The notes: generated by a model from the letters alone, not told the origin. DNA of 64,000 nucleotides from Saccharomycopsis fibuligera x Saccharomycopsis cf. fibuligera (GCA_001936135.1 CP012809.1:1289501-1353500); one strand, 5' to 3'; numbered from the stretch's first letter, positions 45,101 to 54,576 are shown. Numbers and translations are program-made.

Positions 45101-45150
45101 AAAGAGTACAAACTGCTGTTGATCAATGGTAAATGCCTATCGAGCGACAT
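42142..45150 (-). CDS. DUG2: Glutathione-degradation protein Dug2 (WD40 plus M20 peptidase)
   Basis: 1002 residues from the first ATG; the frame continues eight codons upstream from a TTG. With Dug3 it forms the cytosolic complex that cleaves glutathione in the gamma-glutamyl-independent DUG pathway. The N-terminal half (about 55-470) is WD40-like (LLFSGTQDSKILIYNL, LFSTSSDSLIKIWDI, LVSVGGDGLVKIWGI). The C-terminal half is an M20 metallopeptidase: WYGHYDVV (His587), ARGITDNKGPILS, LLEGEEESGSFGF and a late block IREGGSIPSIRF. WD40 joined to M20 is specific to Dug2. Length is a little above the S. cerevisiae protein (878). Confidence 0.92.
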   Translation of the reverse strand: MSLDRHLPLINSSLYSLNNNSASDVSSINININSDSADGSNGYSSVSSSLLYSLPTSSSNSVFLNHDNPTLLHRWSHGFSVLSIAISKKHKLLFSGTQDSKILIYNLTNFQKIGTIDTDHNGSILNLIISNNENYLFSTSSDSLIKIWDISGLNRDTEHDSHNGIKEITTIYSLIDIGDIFSIALSKNLNILFFGSQNTSIQWVNLSDKQNFVKVNKSTLNKLPFIRYDKFFDSKPGVRSLEQNSSNAINEKIEKFSNKLEKTKTNLALIEVPLDNVIPFAHNGFIYDLKIVSKEVFQNSNFPITPDEKFEEYLVSVGGDGLVKIWGIHNEILTNGPQLKFLTELDNDDPTLTITINGFFLYCGLTDGKVKVWDLSTFQLIKIIDTDNSVEINSVAYYTNLNCLFKGTEFGCCKYNLNTTGGFVPSPDGFTSEWNSNEKSIQSVDILYNYNNSNDNLLVSAGHSGISIWNLPNKVNDYGHITVTEDFQTRFGHSNDSNKGLVSNNDLLKILSNFISFKTISQKPELYIEDSRNCANFLNNIFKKYGAYESKLLPVENANPIVYALFKANKPKNLHNEKVPRVIWYGHYDVVETENDKGWDTDPFTMIAQDGYLHARGITDNKGPILSSIFAVSDLSRSKSLSSDVVFLLEGEEESGSFGFQSVISTYRHLIGEIDWILFSNSYWLDDYTPCLNYGLRGLISAEIEVSSEKPDRHSGVDGGVSREPTIDLVNLLSKLTDTANGRVLIPDYYKPILPICKEELQLYQNIIERIVPNDSHNDLNINNLLKKWRLPSLTVHRVKVSGPRNTTIIPKVASSAISMRIVPNQDIETIKENLVNYLGESFKQFDSNNTLKIKFIKETEPWLGNLDSKLYKILNEAIISEWKLKPLFIREGGSIPSIRFLEKFFNANAAQIPCGQSSDNAHLNNERLRIINLFKLKKILFNVFNAIPANDLKTEAQQPSDYVSAKPHRKEYIFEPQEKDNSLKNNENSDGLDEYIENLII

Positions 45151-45387
45151 ATTGTTGTTTCGTGCCAAAAGCAATTACAAAACCAAATGTGCCAAAGCTT
45201 CTTTGCTCTTTTTATAATGCAGCAGAAAACAAGAAGCACAAGAAAAAAGAAAACAAAACAACAAAAAAAAGGCTGTTTTTCCCTTTCTTTTTTTTGGAAA
45301 TTGTCAAATGAATCATTAAATTGAGTAGTTTTTTACTGTTTAAGTTGGAGTAAATTCACCATTGCAAAATTGACGTATCAGCACAAG
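45151..45387. other. DUG2 promoter, short
   Basis: An AT-rich stretch between DUG2 and the decayed BUD16 sequence; purine-rich on the plus strand near 45225-45275. Confidence 0.5.
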
Positions 45388-46324
45388 TCATGTGAAAAAG
45401 CGCATGCAGTCGATCGATCGTAGCTCGTGACTCACCATCGACTTAGTGTTCTTCTGCGCTCCCAACCCACTGCCATCGCTATCACCACCGTTTGACAGAC
45501 TAGCAGCAGCAGCAGCAGCAGCAGCACCCTTAGTCTGCTGAAGCACTAATCGCATGGCCGCAATGCCCTCGTTAACACTCAAGTAGAGCATCTGTTGAAA
45601 ATTGTTATTTTTTTTCCTGTTGGCGATGGTATATTTTATGGAGAATAAGCGCTGGGAAACGATCACCCACTCCTGCAAAGTATACTTTAATCACCGGCTT
45701 GCTTTCTTATATATTGGGCATATGATTCTTTTGACTGGAACTCACCAGATGGAGCTTGCTCTTGTCATTGATGAAATAAAGTGAAGCGATGATCACATAC
45801 TTGATTCTGTATTGCTTATGCAAGGTATTCACTGCTTTTTTGGTACCTTTCTCACTATTCACCGGGAACCCTAAAATAAGCACAATTACATATTGGTTGG
45901 AGTGATGATATCGACATATCCGCTCTTGATAACGTCATGGTATGTCTTCACCACCGAGCTATCGAACGCCTTCATTCCCCATTACCGGATCAAGGAGCCA
46001 AAGGATTTCCTTATTTGATGACTCTTTTAGTCATTTTCCCACATTGCAGATTTGGGTCAAGAGTTCCTTATTTGGAACATAGCCTGTCAACAAGCAATTG
46101 TGATAATTAAGTTTCAAAGCGCTTAATTGGTGGTAATTTTTTTTGGAGTTCTTCTCGGCTCATTACTGATCCCTCCACCCTTCCGAAATCTGTATGATTG
46201 AGAAAATTAACTGTGTTAAGCACGTCAACATCCCAGAATGCAATGGAAATGTAGCTGCCTTGTTGCCCACAAAACCGTGGGTAACGTATGCCTGTATTGA
46301 AAGCAGCCTGAGATCTGCTGTCAT
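45388..46324 (-). pseudogene. BUD16: Decayed pyridoxal kinase gene (BUD16 relic)
   Basis: Read on the minus strand in shifting frames, the whole pyridoxal kinase fold can be followed: ATG at 46324, THGFVGNKAATFPL, then WDVDVLNTVNF, LLTGYVPNKELL, EILWLLDPVMGNEG, DVIKSGYVDIITP, LILGFPVNSEKG, the kinase motif VYFAGVGDRFPALIL, and LYLSVNEGIAAMRLVLQQ up to a stop at 45388. At least five frame changes (near 46235, 46120, 45963, 45899 and 45630) and two in-frame stops (TGA at 46033-46031, TAA at 45709-45707) break it. Pyridoxal kinase phosphorylates vitamin B6 vitamers. The span equals a full gene of about 310 codons, so it decayed in place or as a full-length duplicate. A GCT/Ala repeat lies near the 3' end. 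Confidence 0.85.
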
Positions 46325-47519
46325 TGTGGTGAGAAATTTTACCTGAAATTTGATTTTTTTTGGGGTCTATTTTTCTTCATAAATACTCAGCTTCTTTGAA
46401 TCAAACAAGATCATGGCCAAATCTCGGGATGTTGAACCTGACAGTTTGGCTGCTGTACGAGATTTTCAAAAAAAAAAAAAAAAAAAAAAAAAAAAACATA
46501 GTTATCACATGCGCATATGCGCCGGGCTCGTAACACATTTGTCGTACTACTATTAAACTGGGCATATGCTGTTGTCTACTACTTATCAAGGTTTCATTGC
46601 CATCAATATTTTTTCTTTGGCTTGGAAATGTTTTTAAAAAAAAAAAAAATTCTTGTATATTTCTTTTCCCTGCACATTTTATATTAAAATATAAAAAGTT
46701 TGTTTTAGACAATAGATTCGATTATTTAGCTTTTGATATAGATACTATGACATATTCTGAATTTTATAATAGTAAAAAAGCATTTTTGGCTTACGAATTT
46801 TTAAAAACATGGGATACCTGTCGAATTAAAGTGACTAGATCTACAGCTTATACCTGAGGGAGTCACCTCTGAGCAGCACTGGTTAGATTGCTCTTTCCTC
46901 TAGTAGTTAAGTAAAATCACTTACTGAGATCTCTGGGTTCATGGTTATTGGTTGCAAATGCAGTGTATTTCTAATATAACTAAGTAGTGATAAATATACA
47001 GCGATATTGGATTGAACAGTATATGAATAATAATCAGGCTGAACAAAACAGATATTAGCGTTGAGCTATTGTAAATATGCATATTGTGAAACCAAATAGA
47101 AGATTCTAGAAAATTTTAGGTAATAAATTATTACGTGTCGGTGTGAGTGCCCGTCTTGTCTTATTACTTAGTATCATTTACTTTAGTAAATCATCTGAAA
47201 GTCCTGTGTTTAATTTCAGTGTTTGCACCATTACGGAATGCTTATATCTCAGGGTTCATGGTTACTTTTCTTTTTTTTTTTTTTTCACACACAATATCGA
47301 ATTATTATTTCTATATACCAAACAGAACAAAAAATACAGTCTTTTTTCTTTCCGCACAAGGTAACTTTATTATATGTATGCAATCCATGAAAATATATTG
47401 TTATAAATGCATATATCTTGTATTTAAAACTTAAATAAGTGGAAACACCAGACAAAAAAAAATTCAACAATTGTTATCAAAACAGTTGTATGACAATTAT
47501 ACTTGAAAAAATCAAAGTA
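46325..47519. other. Intergenic, 1.2 kb, between BUD16 relic and tRNA-Arg
   Basis: It holds A29 at 46468-46496, a very AT-rich open stretch at about 46680-46857, and two copies of GGGTTCATGGTTA (46935-46947 and 47252-47264). No complete gene or LTR was recognised. Confidence 0.5.
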
Positions 47520-47593
47520 GCCGGGCTAGCCTAATTGGTTAGGGCGTCTGACTTCTAATCAGGAGATTCTGGGTTCGAGTCCCAGGTTCGGTG
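47520..47593 (+). tRNA. tRNA-Arg, anticodon UCU
   Basis: A 74-nt intronless tRNA. Acceptor stem GCCGGGC (47520-47526) pairs with GTTCGGT (47586-47592), with three G-U pairs. D-arm GCCT/GGGC, anticodon stem TCTGA/TCAGG, loop CTTCTAA giving anticodon TCT, T-arm CTGGG/CCCAG with loop TTCGAGT, discriminator G. It reads AGA (and AGG by wobble), the main Arg codon of yeasts. A T9 run (47600-47608) follows as the Pol III stop. Intragenic A and B boxes are in the usual places. Confidence 0.95.
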
Positions 47594-47599
47594 CTTATC

Positions 47600-47608
47600 T
47601 TTTTTTTT
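47600..47608 (+). terminator. Pol III terminator of tRNA-Arg
   Basis: Nine T residues starting seven nucleotides after the tRNA 3' end. Confidence 0.85.
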
Positions 47609-48113
47609 GCCAAAGTTTCAAGTCTCTAATCGCAATAAAATCGCAACCGGGTAATAAAAGAAACTTAAATAAGTTGTAGGTAGTATAATGATCAGTGCTC
47701 CGAAATACAATTGTTTTTTAGATCAATCCTCAAACCGTCAGTCTTTTTTGGACTATATTTTGTTCTCGTTCTTTTTTTTTGACTTCCTTGAGGCACGTTC
47801 TACCGCAATGCTCTTGAATATTTTTTGAGGTCTTGTATCCTGATCCGAATTAGTTTTTATATTTCTCCGTTATTATCTTCGCTTTCTTATTCTCTATCTA
47901 TTTCTAAACTAAACCAAGTCACAAAGCTCCTGTTGGACTACAGATATTACGAAACTAAGCGATCGCTTTTGAAATGCTCTTAATTTTCTTCGACTGATCT
48001 AAAAGCTCAGAACTTTAACAACACTGACAACTGATAAACATAATGGCTAAAGCAGAAATATGTCGATTTGTCATTTAGACAAAATTGTCCATTATGCAAC
48101 ATTTGTGATTTCG
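47609..48113. other. Intergenic, 505 bp, T-rich
   Basis: Lies between the two tRNA-type sequences. T-rich on the plus strand; nothing else was seen. Confidence 0.5.
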
Positions 48114-48206
48114 TCCTTATTAGCTCAGTTTGTAGAGAGTTAGCTTTTAGAAATAAGTAACCAACGTGTCCAGGGTCTGTCCAGGGTTTTAGTCTCTGAT
48201 GAGGAT
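48114..48206 (+). pseudogene. Damaged tRNA-Lys(UUU)-like sequence
   Basis: The acceptor arms TCCTTAT (48114-48120) and ATGAGGA (48199-48205) pair fully. TAGCTCAGTTTGTAGAG is a near-normal A-box/D-arm of yeast tRNA-Lys. CTTTTAG holds a UUU anticodon. The T-stem CAGGG/CTCTG still pairs, but the loop is TTTTAGT instead of TTCGANT. An 11-nt tandem duplication (GTCCAGGGTCT followed by GTCCAGGGT) lengthens the variable/T region, and the anticodon stem is poorly paired. A T15 run follows. It could be an intron-bearing tRNA of odd form, but the B-box damage and duplication favour a pseudogene. Confidence 0.6.
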
Positions 48207-48562
48207 TTTTTTTTTTTTTTCCTGCTTCAAATAATATATTATTCTCGTAAAAATATTTTGAGTATCCGCATACTTTAGAATATCTGTGTCAAAGTAAAAA
48301 AACGTCTCAAAAGCATTTGAGAATTCAATAAAAATTATATTATTTTTTGTTTTTTGCAAAAAAGAAAAAAACAACCAATTTGTATACGATTGCGTCCGGA
48401 AAACTACTTGACTTTATATTTACAAAAGCACCAATGTTGATACGGTCATGTCAGTTTTGCATTAACTAAAGAAACTCAAAACAAGTCAAAAATAAATAAA
48501 CAGATTATGGAAAGAAAGAAAAAACGAAAGTCAACATATGAAAAAAAAGGTCATGCATGCAT
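48207..48562. other. Intergenic, 356 bp, CDC19 3' flank
   Basis: Begins with the T run after the tRNA-Lys-like sequence; otherwise AT-rich with no recognised feature. It should hold the CDC19 3' UTR and polyadenylation sites. Confidence 0.5.
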
Positions 48563-50083
48563 TTAAACAGTCAAGATTCTCAAAGTGTTGGTGTGACCCA
48601 ACCCTTTAGTCCAACCTTGAACAGCAATAACGGTGTCACCTTCTTTGACAAAGGTCATCTTTTTAGCTTCTTCAATGGCAGCCTTCAATCTGATTTCCAC
48701 ATCAGCTTGCCAGTCTTCCAAAGGTGGTTCATTGTAAGCCAATGGATACACACCTCTGTACAAGTGGGAGTATCTAGCAGAATGTTGGTTTCTGGTAATC
48801 ATGATAATTGGGCACATTGGCTTGTACTTGGAACAGAGTCTAGCACTGGTACCAGAAGTAGACAAGACAATGATAGCTTTAGCATCTTGTTCATAAGAAG
48901 CACCAACAGCAGCCATAGCAATGGTTTCAACGGTTTCGGTTGGTCTTGGTTGCAATTGTCTAATGTCAAGGTTCAAAGTGGTGTATGGCAAGGCTTTTTC
49001 AGCAAGCAAAGCAGTGTGGTGCATCATAGTGACGGCTTCAATTGGGTATGTACCTTTAGCGGTTTCACCAGACAACATGACACAGTCAGCACCATCCAAG
49101 ATAGCGTTACCGACATCAGAAACTTCAGCTCTGGTTGGACGTGGGTTGTAAGTCATAGATTCCAACATTTGAGTGGCACAAATACATGGTTTACCAGCCA
49201 AGTTACATTTGGCAATCAATTTCTTTTGAGCAACAAACACTTGAGGAGCTGGAATTTCAATACCCAAGTCACCTCTGGCAATCATAACACCATCGGTTTC
49301 CTTCAAAATAGCATCAAAGTTGTTGACACCTTGTTGATTTTCAATCTTGGAAATGATTTGAATATCTTTACCTTCTTCACCGAGAACCTTTCTAATTTCC
49401 TTGACGTCGTTAGCGGTTCTGATAAATGAAGCAAAAATCATGTGAACCTTGTTCTTGACACCAAATCTCAAATCAGCCTTATCTTTTTCAGAAAGAGCTG
49501 GCAAATCGACATCAGTACCTGGCAAGTTAACACCCTTGTGAGAAGAGATTTTACCAGCATTGAGGGATTTGACCTTCAAAGTTTGGTCGTCAACAACTTC
49601 AAGGACTTCAAAGGACAAGACACCATCGTCAACGTAAATGATTCTACCTTTTTCAATGACCTTGGTGATGTTTTTGTAGTCAATGTAGTAGATTTTGTCA
49701 TCAGATTTAAGCTTGTATTCGTCGTTGGTGGTGAAGATCATTTCATGGTTTGGAGGAATTGGGTAATCAGCGTCATTGATAGTGGTACCAGTTCTAATTT
49801 CTGGACCCTTGGTGTCAAGAGCAATAGCCAATGGTCTGCCAGTGTAAATTTCTTCAGATTTTCTAGCATTGTCAATGACAGACTGGTGGTATTCGTAGGA
49901 ACCGTGGGAAAAGTTCATACGGACAATATTCAAACCAGCTTTTCTCAACTTGACGAGGACATCGACATTGTTAGTTTTTGGACCAATGGTACCAATGATG
50001 GAAGAACGACGGTAGTATTTGTCTGGGGTGTCGGTGACATTAAGGCCAGTCAACCATTCTAATGGGGAGGTAGTTGGGGCCAT
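48563..50083 (-). CDS. CDC19: Pyruvate kinase
   Basis: 506 residues. It makes pyruvate and ATP from phosphoenolpyruvate and ADP, the last step of glycolysis, in the cytosol. The family blocks are all present: [51 protein letters not shown] with the catalytic Lys, [14 protein letters not shown], and [16 protein letters not shown]. The C-terminal domain holds the fructose-1,6-bisphosphate pocket ([14 protein letters not shown]). Length is as expected (500-504 in yeasts). Codon use is strongly biased to a few preferred codons, as expected for a very highly expressed gene. It has a long upstream region with a TATA box. Confidence 0.98.
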   Translation of the reverse strand: MAPTTSPLEWLTGLNVTDTPDKYYRRSSIIGTIGPKTNNVDVLVKLRKAGLNIVRMNFSHGSYEYHQSVIDNARKSEEIYTGRPLAIALDTKGPEIRTGTTINDADYPIPPNHEMIFTTNDEYKLKSDDKIYYIDYKNITKVIEKGRIIYVDDGVLSFEVLEVVDDQTLKVKSLNAGKISSHKGVNLPGTDVDLPALSEKDKADLRFGVKNKVHMIFASFIRTANDVKEIRKVLGEEGKDIQIISKIENQQGVNNFDAILKETDGVMIARGDLGIEIPAPQVFVAQKKLIAKCNLAGKPCICATQMLESMTYNPRPTRAEVSDVGNAILDGADCVMLSGETAKGTYPIEAVTMMHHTALLAEKALPYTTLNLDIRQLQPRPTETVETIAMAAVGASYEQDAKAIIVLSTSGTSARLCSKYKPMCPIIMITRNQHSARYSHLYRGVYPLAYNEPPLEDWQADVEIRLKAAIEEAKKMTFVKEGDTVIAVQGWTKGLGHTNTLRILTV

Positions 50084-50227
50084 TGTGTTATGTTATTAGT
50101 AATGTAGTGTAGTGCGATAATATGATAATTTGTACTAGCAATTGGAGTCAATTGAGGATACAAGATGCTATGGAGGGAAAGTAGGGGAGGGTGAAGAATA
50201 GTGTCGACGAAGCAAGCAAGCAGCAGA

Positions 50228-50235
50228 CTTTTATA
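50228..50235 (-). promoter_or_regulatory. CDC19 TATA box
   Basis: TATAAAAG on the minus strand, about 150 bp upstream of the CDC19 ATG. Confidence 0.65.
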
Positions 50236-50262
50236 GCACAGCGAGGACCATCAGGCAACCGT

Positions 50263-50276
50263 CCGTTCATGAACGG
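50263..50276. promoter_or_regulatory. Perfect 14-bp palindrome CCGTTCATGAACGG
   Basis: An everted CCG-N8-CGG dyad 28 bp upstream of the TATA box, in a GC-rich block. CCG/CGG half-sites are typical of Zn2Cys6 dimers, but an N8 everted spacing is not one I can tie to a known glycolytic regulator. Confidence 0.45.
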
Positions 50277-50439
50277 CAGACAGGCTGCGCAGACCACTGG
50301 CACCACCGGGTGATGGGCGCACGCCCCGCTGGTGTCTGCATCTTCGTACAGAGAAGTGCATTATTTTCCGTTATCTTTTCAAACATTTTCACTCTTCGCT
50401 AAGATACAACAACAGACATCGACTGTGCCCCATCCACGG

Positions 50440-50442
<3 letters not shown>

Positions 50443-50490
<48 letters not shown>
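50443..50490. repeat. (GT)24 microsatellite
   Basis: 48 nt of uninterrupted GT, about 360 bp upstream of the CDC19 ATG. Confidence 0.97.
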
Positions 50491-50492
<2 letters not shown>

Positions 50493-52016
50493 AAAGAAAG
50501 CATACAATTATGTTCTAGCTGTCTTCAGCTCAGCGCGGTACTAAACATTGCACCATACTCAATCGTGTCCGCTGCTCACCTCGTTCTCTAGCCGTTAGTG
50601 CTGTGCAATATACGGAGACCGCAATTGCTGTTCCACCCCCGCAGACATGGGGTGCAACACCCGCTGAAAAATATTTTTTTTTTTTGTGTTTTAGTTTTTC
50701 CAGTGATGAGCTCGTGGTGCATCGAGAAACTTCAACTCCGGTCATCATTGGATACTCTTTTTTTTTTTTTTTTATCTATGGAACACTGCTATAGTGTGAG
50801 GTGCAGTGTAGTAGTAGTAGTAGTAGTAGTATAGCACAGTAAACAAACAGTATGCCCGTAAAAATATTTCTATTGACATTTTCAGTCACCTGAACGTTAA
50901 GCCAACCCCCCCTGAGGCAAGTCAAACCACCAGTGCGTTTATAAAACATTGGTGGTAGTATATGGCATACCACAACGTGGTGCAAATTAATCCATCGAGC
51001 CATTGCAGTGGTTTGGAACCCGCATAGGCTCACTATAGTCGCAGCCTAGGCATCGATGCCCTCTGCTGGTGCTGGCGTGTCTTTAGCCCAGGTTACTGGC
51101 TGTACGGAGTATTTAGCACCTCATTCTTTCATCACGAGAGCAGTACCGGTATCTGTATGTACATATACGGCATTTTGTGAAAGCTGTCTTATGTTATAGA
51201 TTTTTACCGTTATTACCGAGAGTCAACATCGGCCTCTATAATATATACACGAGATGATTTTCTCGACAGACATCGGAAAGATTCAGCTGTTTACTGCAAC
51301 GAAAATGCCTACAAGAATTTGAAAATGAACCTGCCGGTGGATGGGGGCAACTGATCTTGAAACAATGCGTCTTTGGGTTGCCAGGCTTAGTATGGTGAAA
51401 GATAGCCGTCAGTTCAATATGCATATCAGCTCTGTATGTATATAAGCTCTATAGGTATATAGACAGCTTACTCTTGAACTAGATTAATCGGTGCTTGACT
51501 GAAAGAAAAATGAGATGGGTGACATAAAAGATGTCAAATAGCCATAATTCGTTGGTTGGCGGATAAGAACCGTGAGCACGGTCCATTTCATTTTCCAAAA
51601 AAAGGCATTTGTTTACTTTTCATAGACTTGTATAGCTATGATTACATTTTCTTTTGCAGACACCAAGCAGTATCGGTGTATTTGGTGGATCTCCTTGATA
51701 CTACAATATGTTACACCTATCCGTATTATTGACAAGTCGTCAATATCGACAAATAACTTTGCTTTCCGCAAAGATGGTACATTTCATACAGAAAGACAAA
51801 GAGTGGTCCATGAAGAGTGGCCAACTGACTGACTCTTTTCCAGTAATTTGAGAATAGAATAGGTCTGTCGAGGCTTGTCAAATAATAAGTATCAGGCATT
51901 TATTGCTAGCATTTTTCTACTTTGAGAAGCAAAAACGATTCTATTCGATTCTATAAAGCAGCCAAAAACAGTAGATTAACATAACATCTTTAAACCGTTA
52001 TCATAATTCAAAGCTC

Positions 52017-52349
52017 TTATTTAATAAGTTCTTTCAAAGTGCTTTCCAACTTATCTTGAGCCGACAACTGTTTCAAGGTTTGTTCATTACCCCAGTATTT
52101 ACCATCAATGAAAATAGCAGGCACCCATTTCTTTCCAGCTAATTCAGTGAATCCACTTTCAATCTTTGCGGCTTCTTGCTGATCTGGCAATTTGTCTAAT
52201 TCGTATAAAAACACCTTGTCAAACACCTTGTTTTGTTGAAATGCATTGATGGTGTATTTGACGTCTGGACACCAAGATTTGCCAAGGAGAAAATAACGGT
52301 GTTTGTTGACTAAGTCAGTGGCAATTTTCAAATATTTTTGTTCGGCCAT
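52017..52349 (-). CDS. GRX8: Grx8-like glutaredoxin with CPDV active site
   Basis: 110 residues, the same size as S. cerevisiae Grx8 (109). Thioredoxin fold, cytosolic, thiol-disulphide exchange. SWCPDVKYTINAF holds the nucleophile Cys27; the family form is CPDC, and here the second Cys is Val30 (codon GTC), making it a monothiol-like site. The cis-Pro loop WVPAIFIDGKYWG and the end LKQLSAQDKLESTLKELI match Grx8. The codon reads clearly and the rest is intact, so this looks like natural change and not a broken gene. Activity may therefore differ from the dithiol Grx8. Confidence 0.83.
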   Translation of the reverse strand: MAEQKYLKIATDLVNKHRYFLLGKSWCPDVKYTINAFQQNKVFDKVFLYELDKLPDQQEAAKIESGFTELAGKKWVPAIFIDGKYWGNEQTLKQLSAQDKLESTLKELIK

Positions 52350-53112
52350 GTTGATGAAGAGTTGTGCTGTAGTATTATTGAATTTCTGTTTGCGGGTTTG
52401 ATTATCAATTGAAATGAGAAAAATAGGATTAGCAGAGGTGCTTCAGTGCTCAAGTATTTATAGTCGCGGTGCTAGACCCTTAATCACACACAGTGCAACA
52501 CCGTGTGTGGTAGGTACTCCTCGGAGATTCGCAATTGCGTGTGTCGAGAGAAAATTTGATTTCCTTCCTCGGCGATTAGTAGACAAAGAACCGTTTCTGC
52601 GGTATATAAAACAGGGGCACCCAACCAGATACTCTACTATAGAAACAGTGGCCCTGTCTGGACAGCCTCAGAATACCTTTATTATTATTATAAATTATTG
52701 GTGTTCTTGATAGTAAGACGATAATCATGCGGTTTGTTTTGGTGCTTGGCGGTGGTGGTGGTGGTGTCTTTCTATTGTTTGATGGTGGTGGTGCAAGTGT
52801 ATAGATCTGCAGTGTTAGTTAAAGGGCAGCAGAGTATCTAGCCAAGAACCTAAACAGCAAAGATTATTCGGTATTTTTGATTGTAATGTCCATTAAATGT
52901 TTTGGTTGCATATTGTTTCTTGGAGGGATTTCATGCTGTATAGGAGGTAAAGTGCGGCTGCACTTTTAGTAGGAAAACTCCGCATTTTGGCACCAGAAAA
53001 AACAAAAAAAAAGTAAAAAAGAAGAGAAAAATACAAATGAGAGCGAAACATTATATTAGACATTGTCATTAGAACCTTATAGTCCCCTGGAAAATTTACA
53101 AAAGCAGCTACA
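52350..53112. promoter_or_regulatory. Divergent promoter of GRX8-like gene and PRP18
   Basis: 763 bp. TATAAATA on the minus strand at 52462-52455 serves the GRX8-like gene, 106 bp from its ATG. TATATAAA on the plus strand (52603-52610) is 503 bp from the PRP18 ATG, rather far. An imperfect dyad CACACAGTG/CACCGTGTGTG lies at about 52486-52508. GGT triplet repeats occur at about 52750-52767. Confidence 0.5.
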
Positions 53113-54147
53113 ATGGACTTTGCCGAGCTTTTGAATAGTGAAATATCAAAAAAGAAGCAGGAGTTTGTCGCTTCTCATACACATACACAAAGCAAAGCTC
53201 AGAACACTGATAATCATGACAATAATGATGATAATAAAAGGCAAAAAGTGACAACTACAACAGATACTTTTAGTGGTAAGAGAAAGTTACTGCTGGATTT
53301 GGATGGTCAACAGAGGAATGCCAAAGATGGATATATCGAAGAGAATGATCGAAAAATGCAAAAGGTGCTGGCTGAAGTGGCAGCAGTGGAAACTGAGCAT
53401 GAGAGCGATGATGGCGATAAGACAAAACCTAATAATGAACAGGATTCTGACGAACCAGGCAATACAAAGGCACATACTGCGGCAAAAGGTTCTCCTGATA
53501 CTGAGTTAAAGCAAGAACAGCAAAATTCGATTTTAGCGCAAACCGATGAACAGCTCGTTGACACTCAATCTGAATCGCAATGTGAGCTGAAACCTACACA
53601 AGCGAAAACCGACACCACCAGCATTACTCCTTCAACATCAGTCGAGGGCCTAATCATCGATGCCCAGGAGATCGCTACCAACAAACCAAAAGTCTATGCT
53701 CAAGACCGCAGCTTCATAATGCATATTCTTTCCAAGTGGGAATCAAAAATTCACAACGATTACAACCACAAGCATCACAGCCAAGCCCAATTTGACTCAG
53801 ATAATGATATACTTACAGAGACCAAAAAGCAACTTGTTCCATTGCTTGTACAACTTCGTAAACAAAAACTTCCAGAAAACATGTACCCTAGTGTCTCCAC
53901 CATTATGCATTACATACAGCAGAATAATTTTAAATTAGCTAACGAAACGTATTTGAAGTTGAGCATCGGTAATGTTGCTTGGCCCATTGGGGTAATTGGG
54001 GTAGGAATTCATGCTAGAAAAGCCCAAGAGAAAATTACAGGGGAGAAGAATGTGGCTAATATTATGATTAATGAGAAGACTCGTAAGTGGATCACCGCAG
54101 TGAAGCGGTTGATTACTTTTTGTGAAAATAATCAGGAGTTGATATAG
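53113..54147 (+). CDS. PRP18: Pre-mRNA splicing factor Prp18
   Basis: 344 residues. Prp18 works with Slu7 in the second step of splicing in the nucleus. The start DFAELLNSEISKKK matches the Prp18 N-terminus. Residues about 60-190 are polar and low-complexity. The C-terminal domain begins near YAQDRSFIMHILSKWESKI and holds the most conserved stretch, LKLSIGNVAWPIGVIGVGIH, then NVANIMINEKTRKWITAVKR. The protein is longer than S. cerevisiae Prp18 (251) because of the disordered middle. CTG codons (53290-53295 and others) fall only in that middle part. Confidence 0.92.
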   Translation: MDFAELLNSEISKKKQEFVASHTHTQSKAQNTDNHDNNDDNKRQKVTTTTDTFSGKRKLLLDLDGQQRNAKDGYIEENDRKMQKVLAEVAAVETEHESDDGDKTKPNNEQDSDEPGNTKAHTAAKGSPDTELKQEQQNSILAQTDEQLVDTQSESQCELKPTQAKTDTTSITPSTSVEGLIIDAQEIATNKPKVYAQDRSFIMHILSKWESKIHNDYNHKHHSQAQFDSDNDILTETKKQLVPLLVQLRKQKLPENMYPSVSTIMHYIQQNNFKLANETYLKLSIGNVAWPIGVIGVGIHARKAQEKITGEKNVANIMINEKTRKWITAVKRLITFCENNQELI

Positions 54148-54576
54148 AGAGTGGCTATTTACCAAATGCTAATTTTAATTCTAATGACTGTAATGCTTCT
54201 TTTTACTTTATTTGTAAATGTTGTAGCTTTTCTTCTCATCAACCGCGTTTCGTTTTGAGTGACACAAACGTCGACGCGGAGATCAAAAAAAAAAAAAAAA
54301 AAAAAAAAAATAAAGATAAAAATAAAATTTCGTAACGGAAAAAAACATAAAACCAAAACAACAAAACCAAAACAACAGGTCTTCACTGCTAATCCACAGA
54401 TCAGCATCTTTACCAGCTAGCTAAGTCACTCACTTCAGCTCTATATTTGCTTATACTATTTGCCAACACATCTCATTCACTTATTTTGCATTTCTTTTTA
54501 TTGTTAATCTTTTTTTTTTTCTTTTGTTTTAGCAGACCTAACCCATTATTTTCCCTCACTTACACATATATGACCG
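54148..54576. other. Intergenic, 429 bp, promoter of the 54577 gene
   Basis: It holds A26 (54285-54310). A short upstream ATG at 54570 opens a 9-codon frame that overlaps the next gene's start out of frame. Confidence 0.5.

Larger units (their letters stand above)
50084..52016. promoter_or_regulatory. CDC19 upstream region, 1.9 kb
   Basis: Long for this genome. It holds the TATA box (50235-50228), a GC-rich block at about 50250-50340 with a perfect palindrome, a (GT)24 repeat, a T17 tract at about 50758-50774 and a TAG triplet repeat (about 50805-50831). The far end is the 3' flank of the GRX8-like gene. No coding frame in it has family likeness. Confidence 0.6.

Noticed and set aside
46935-47264. 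Two copies of GGGTTCATGGTTA about 317 bp apart, as possible LTR ends or tRNA relics
   Set aside because: 13 bp shared by chance is common at this scale; no TG...CA termini, target duplication or tRNA fold was seen.
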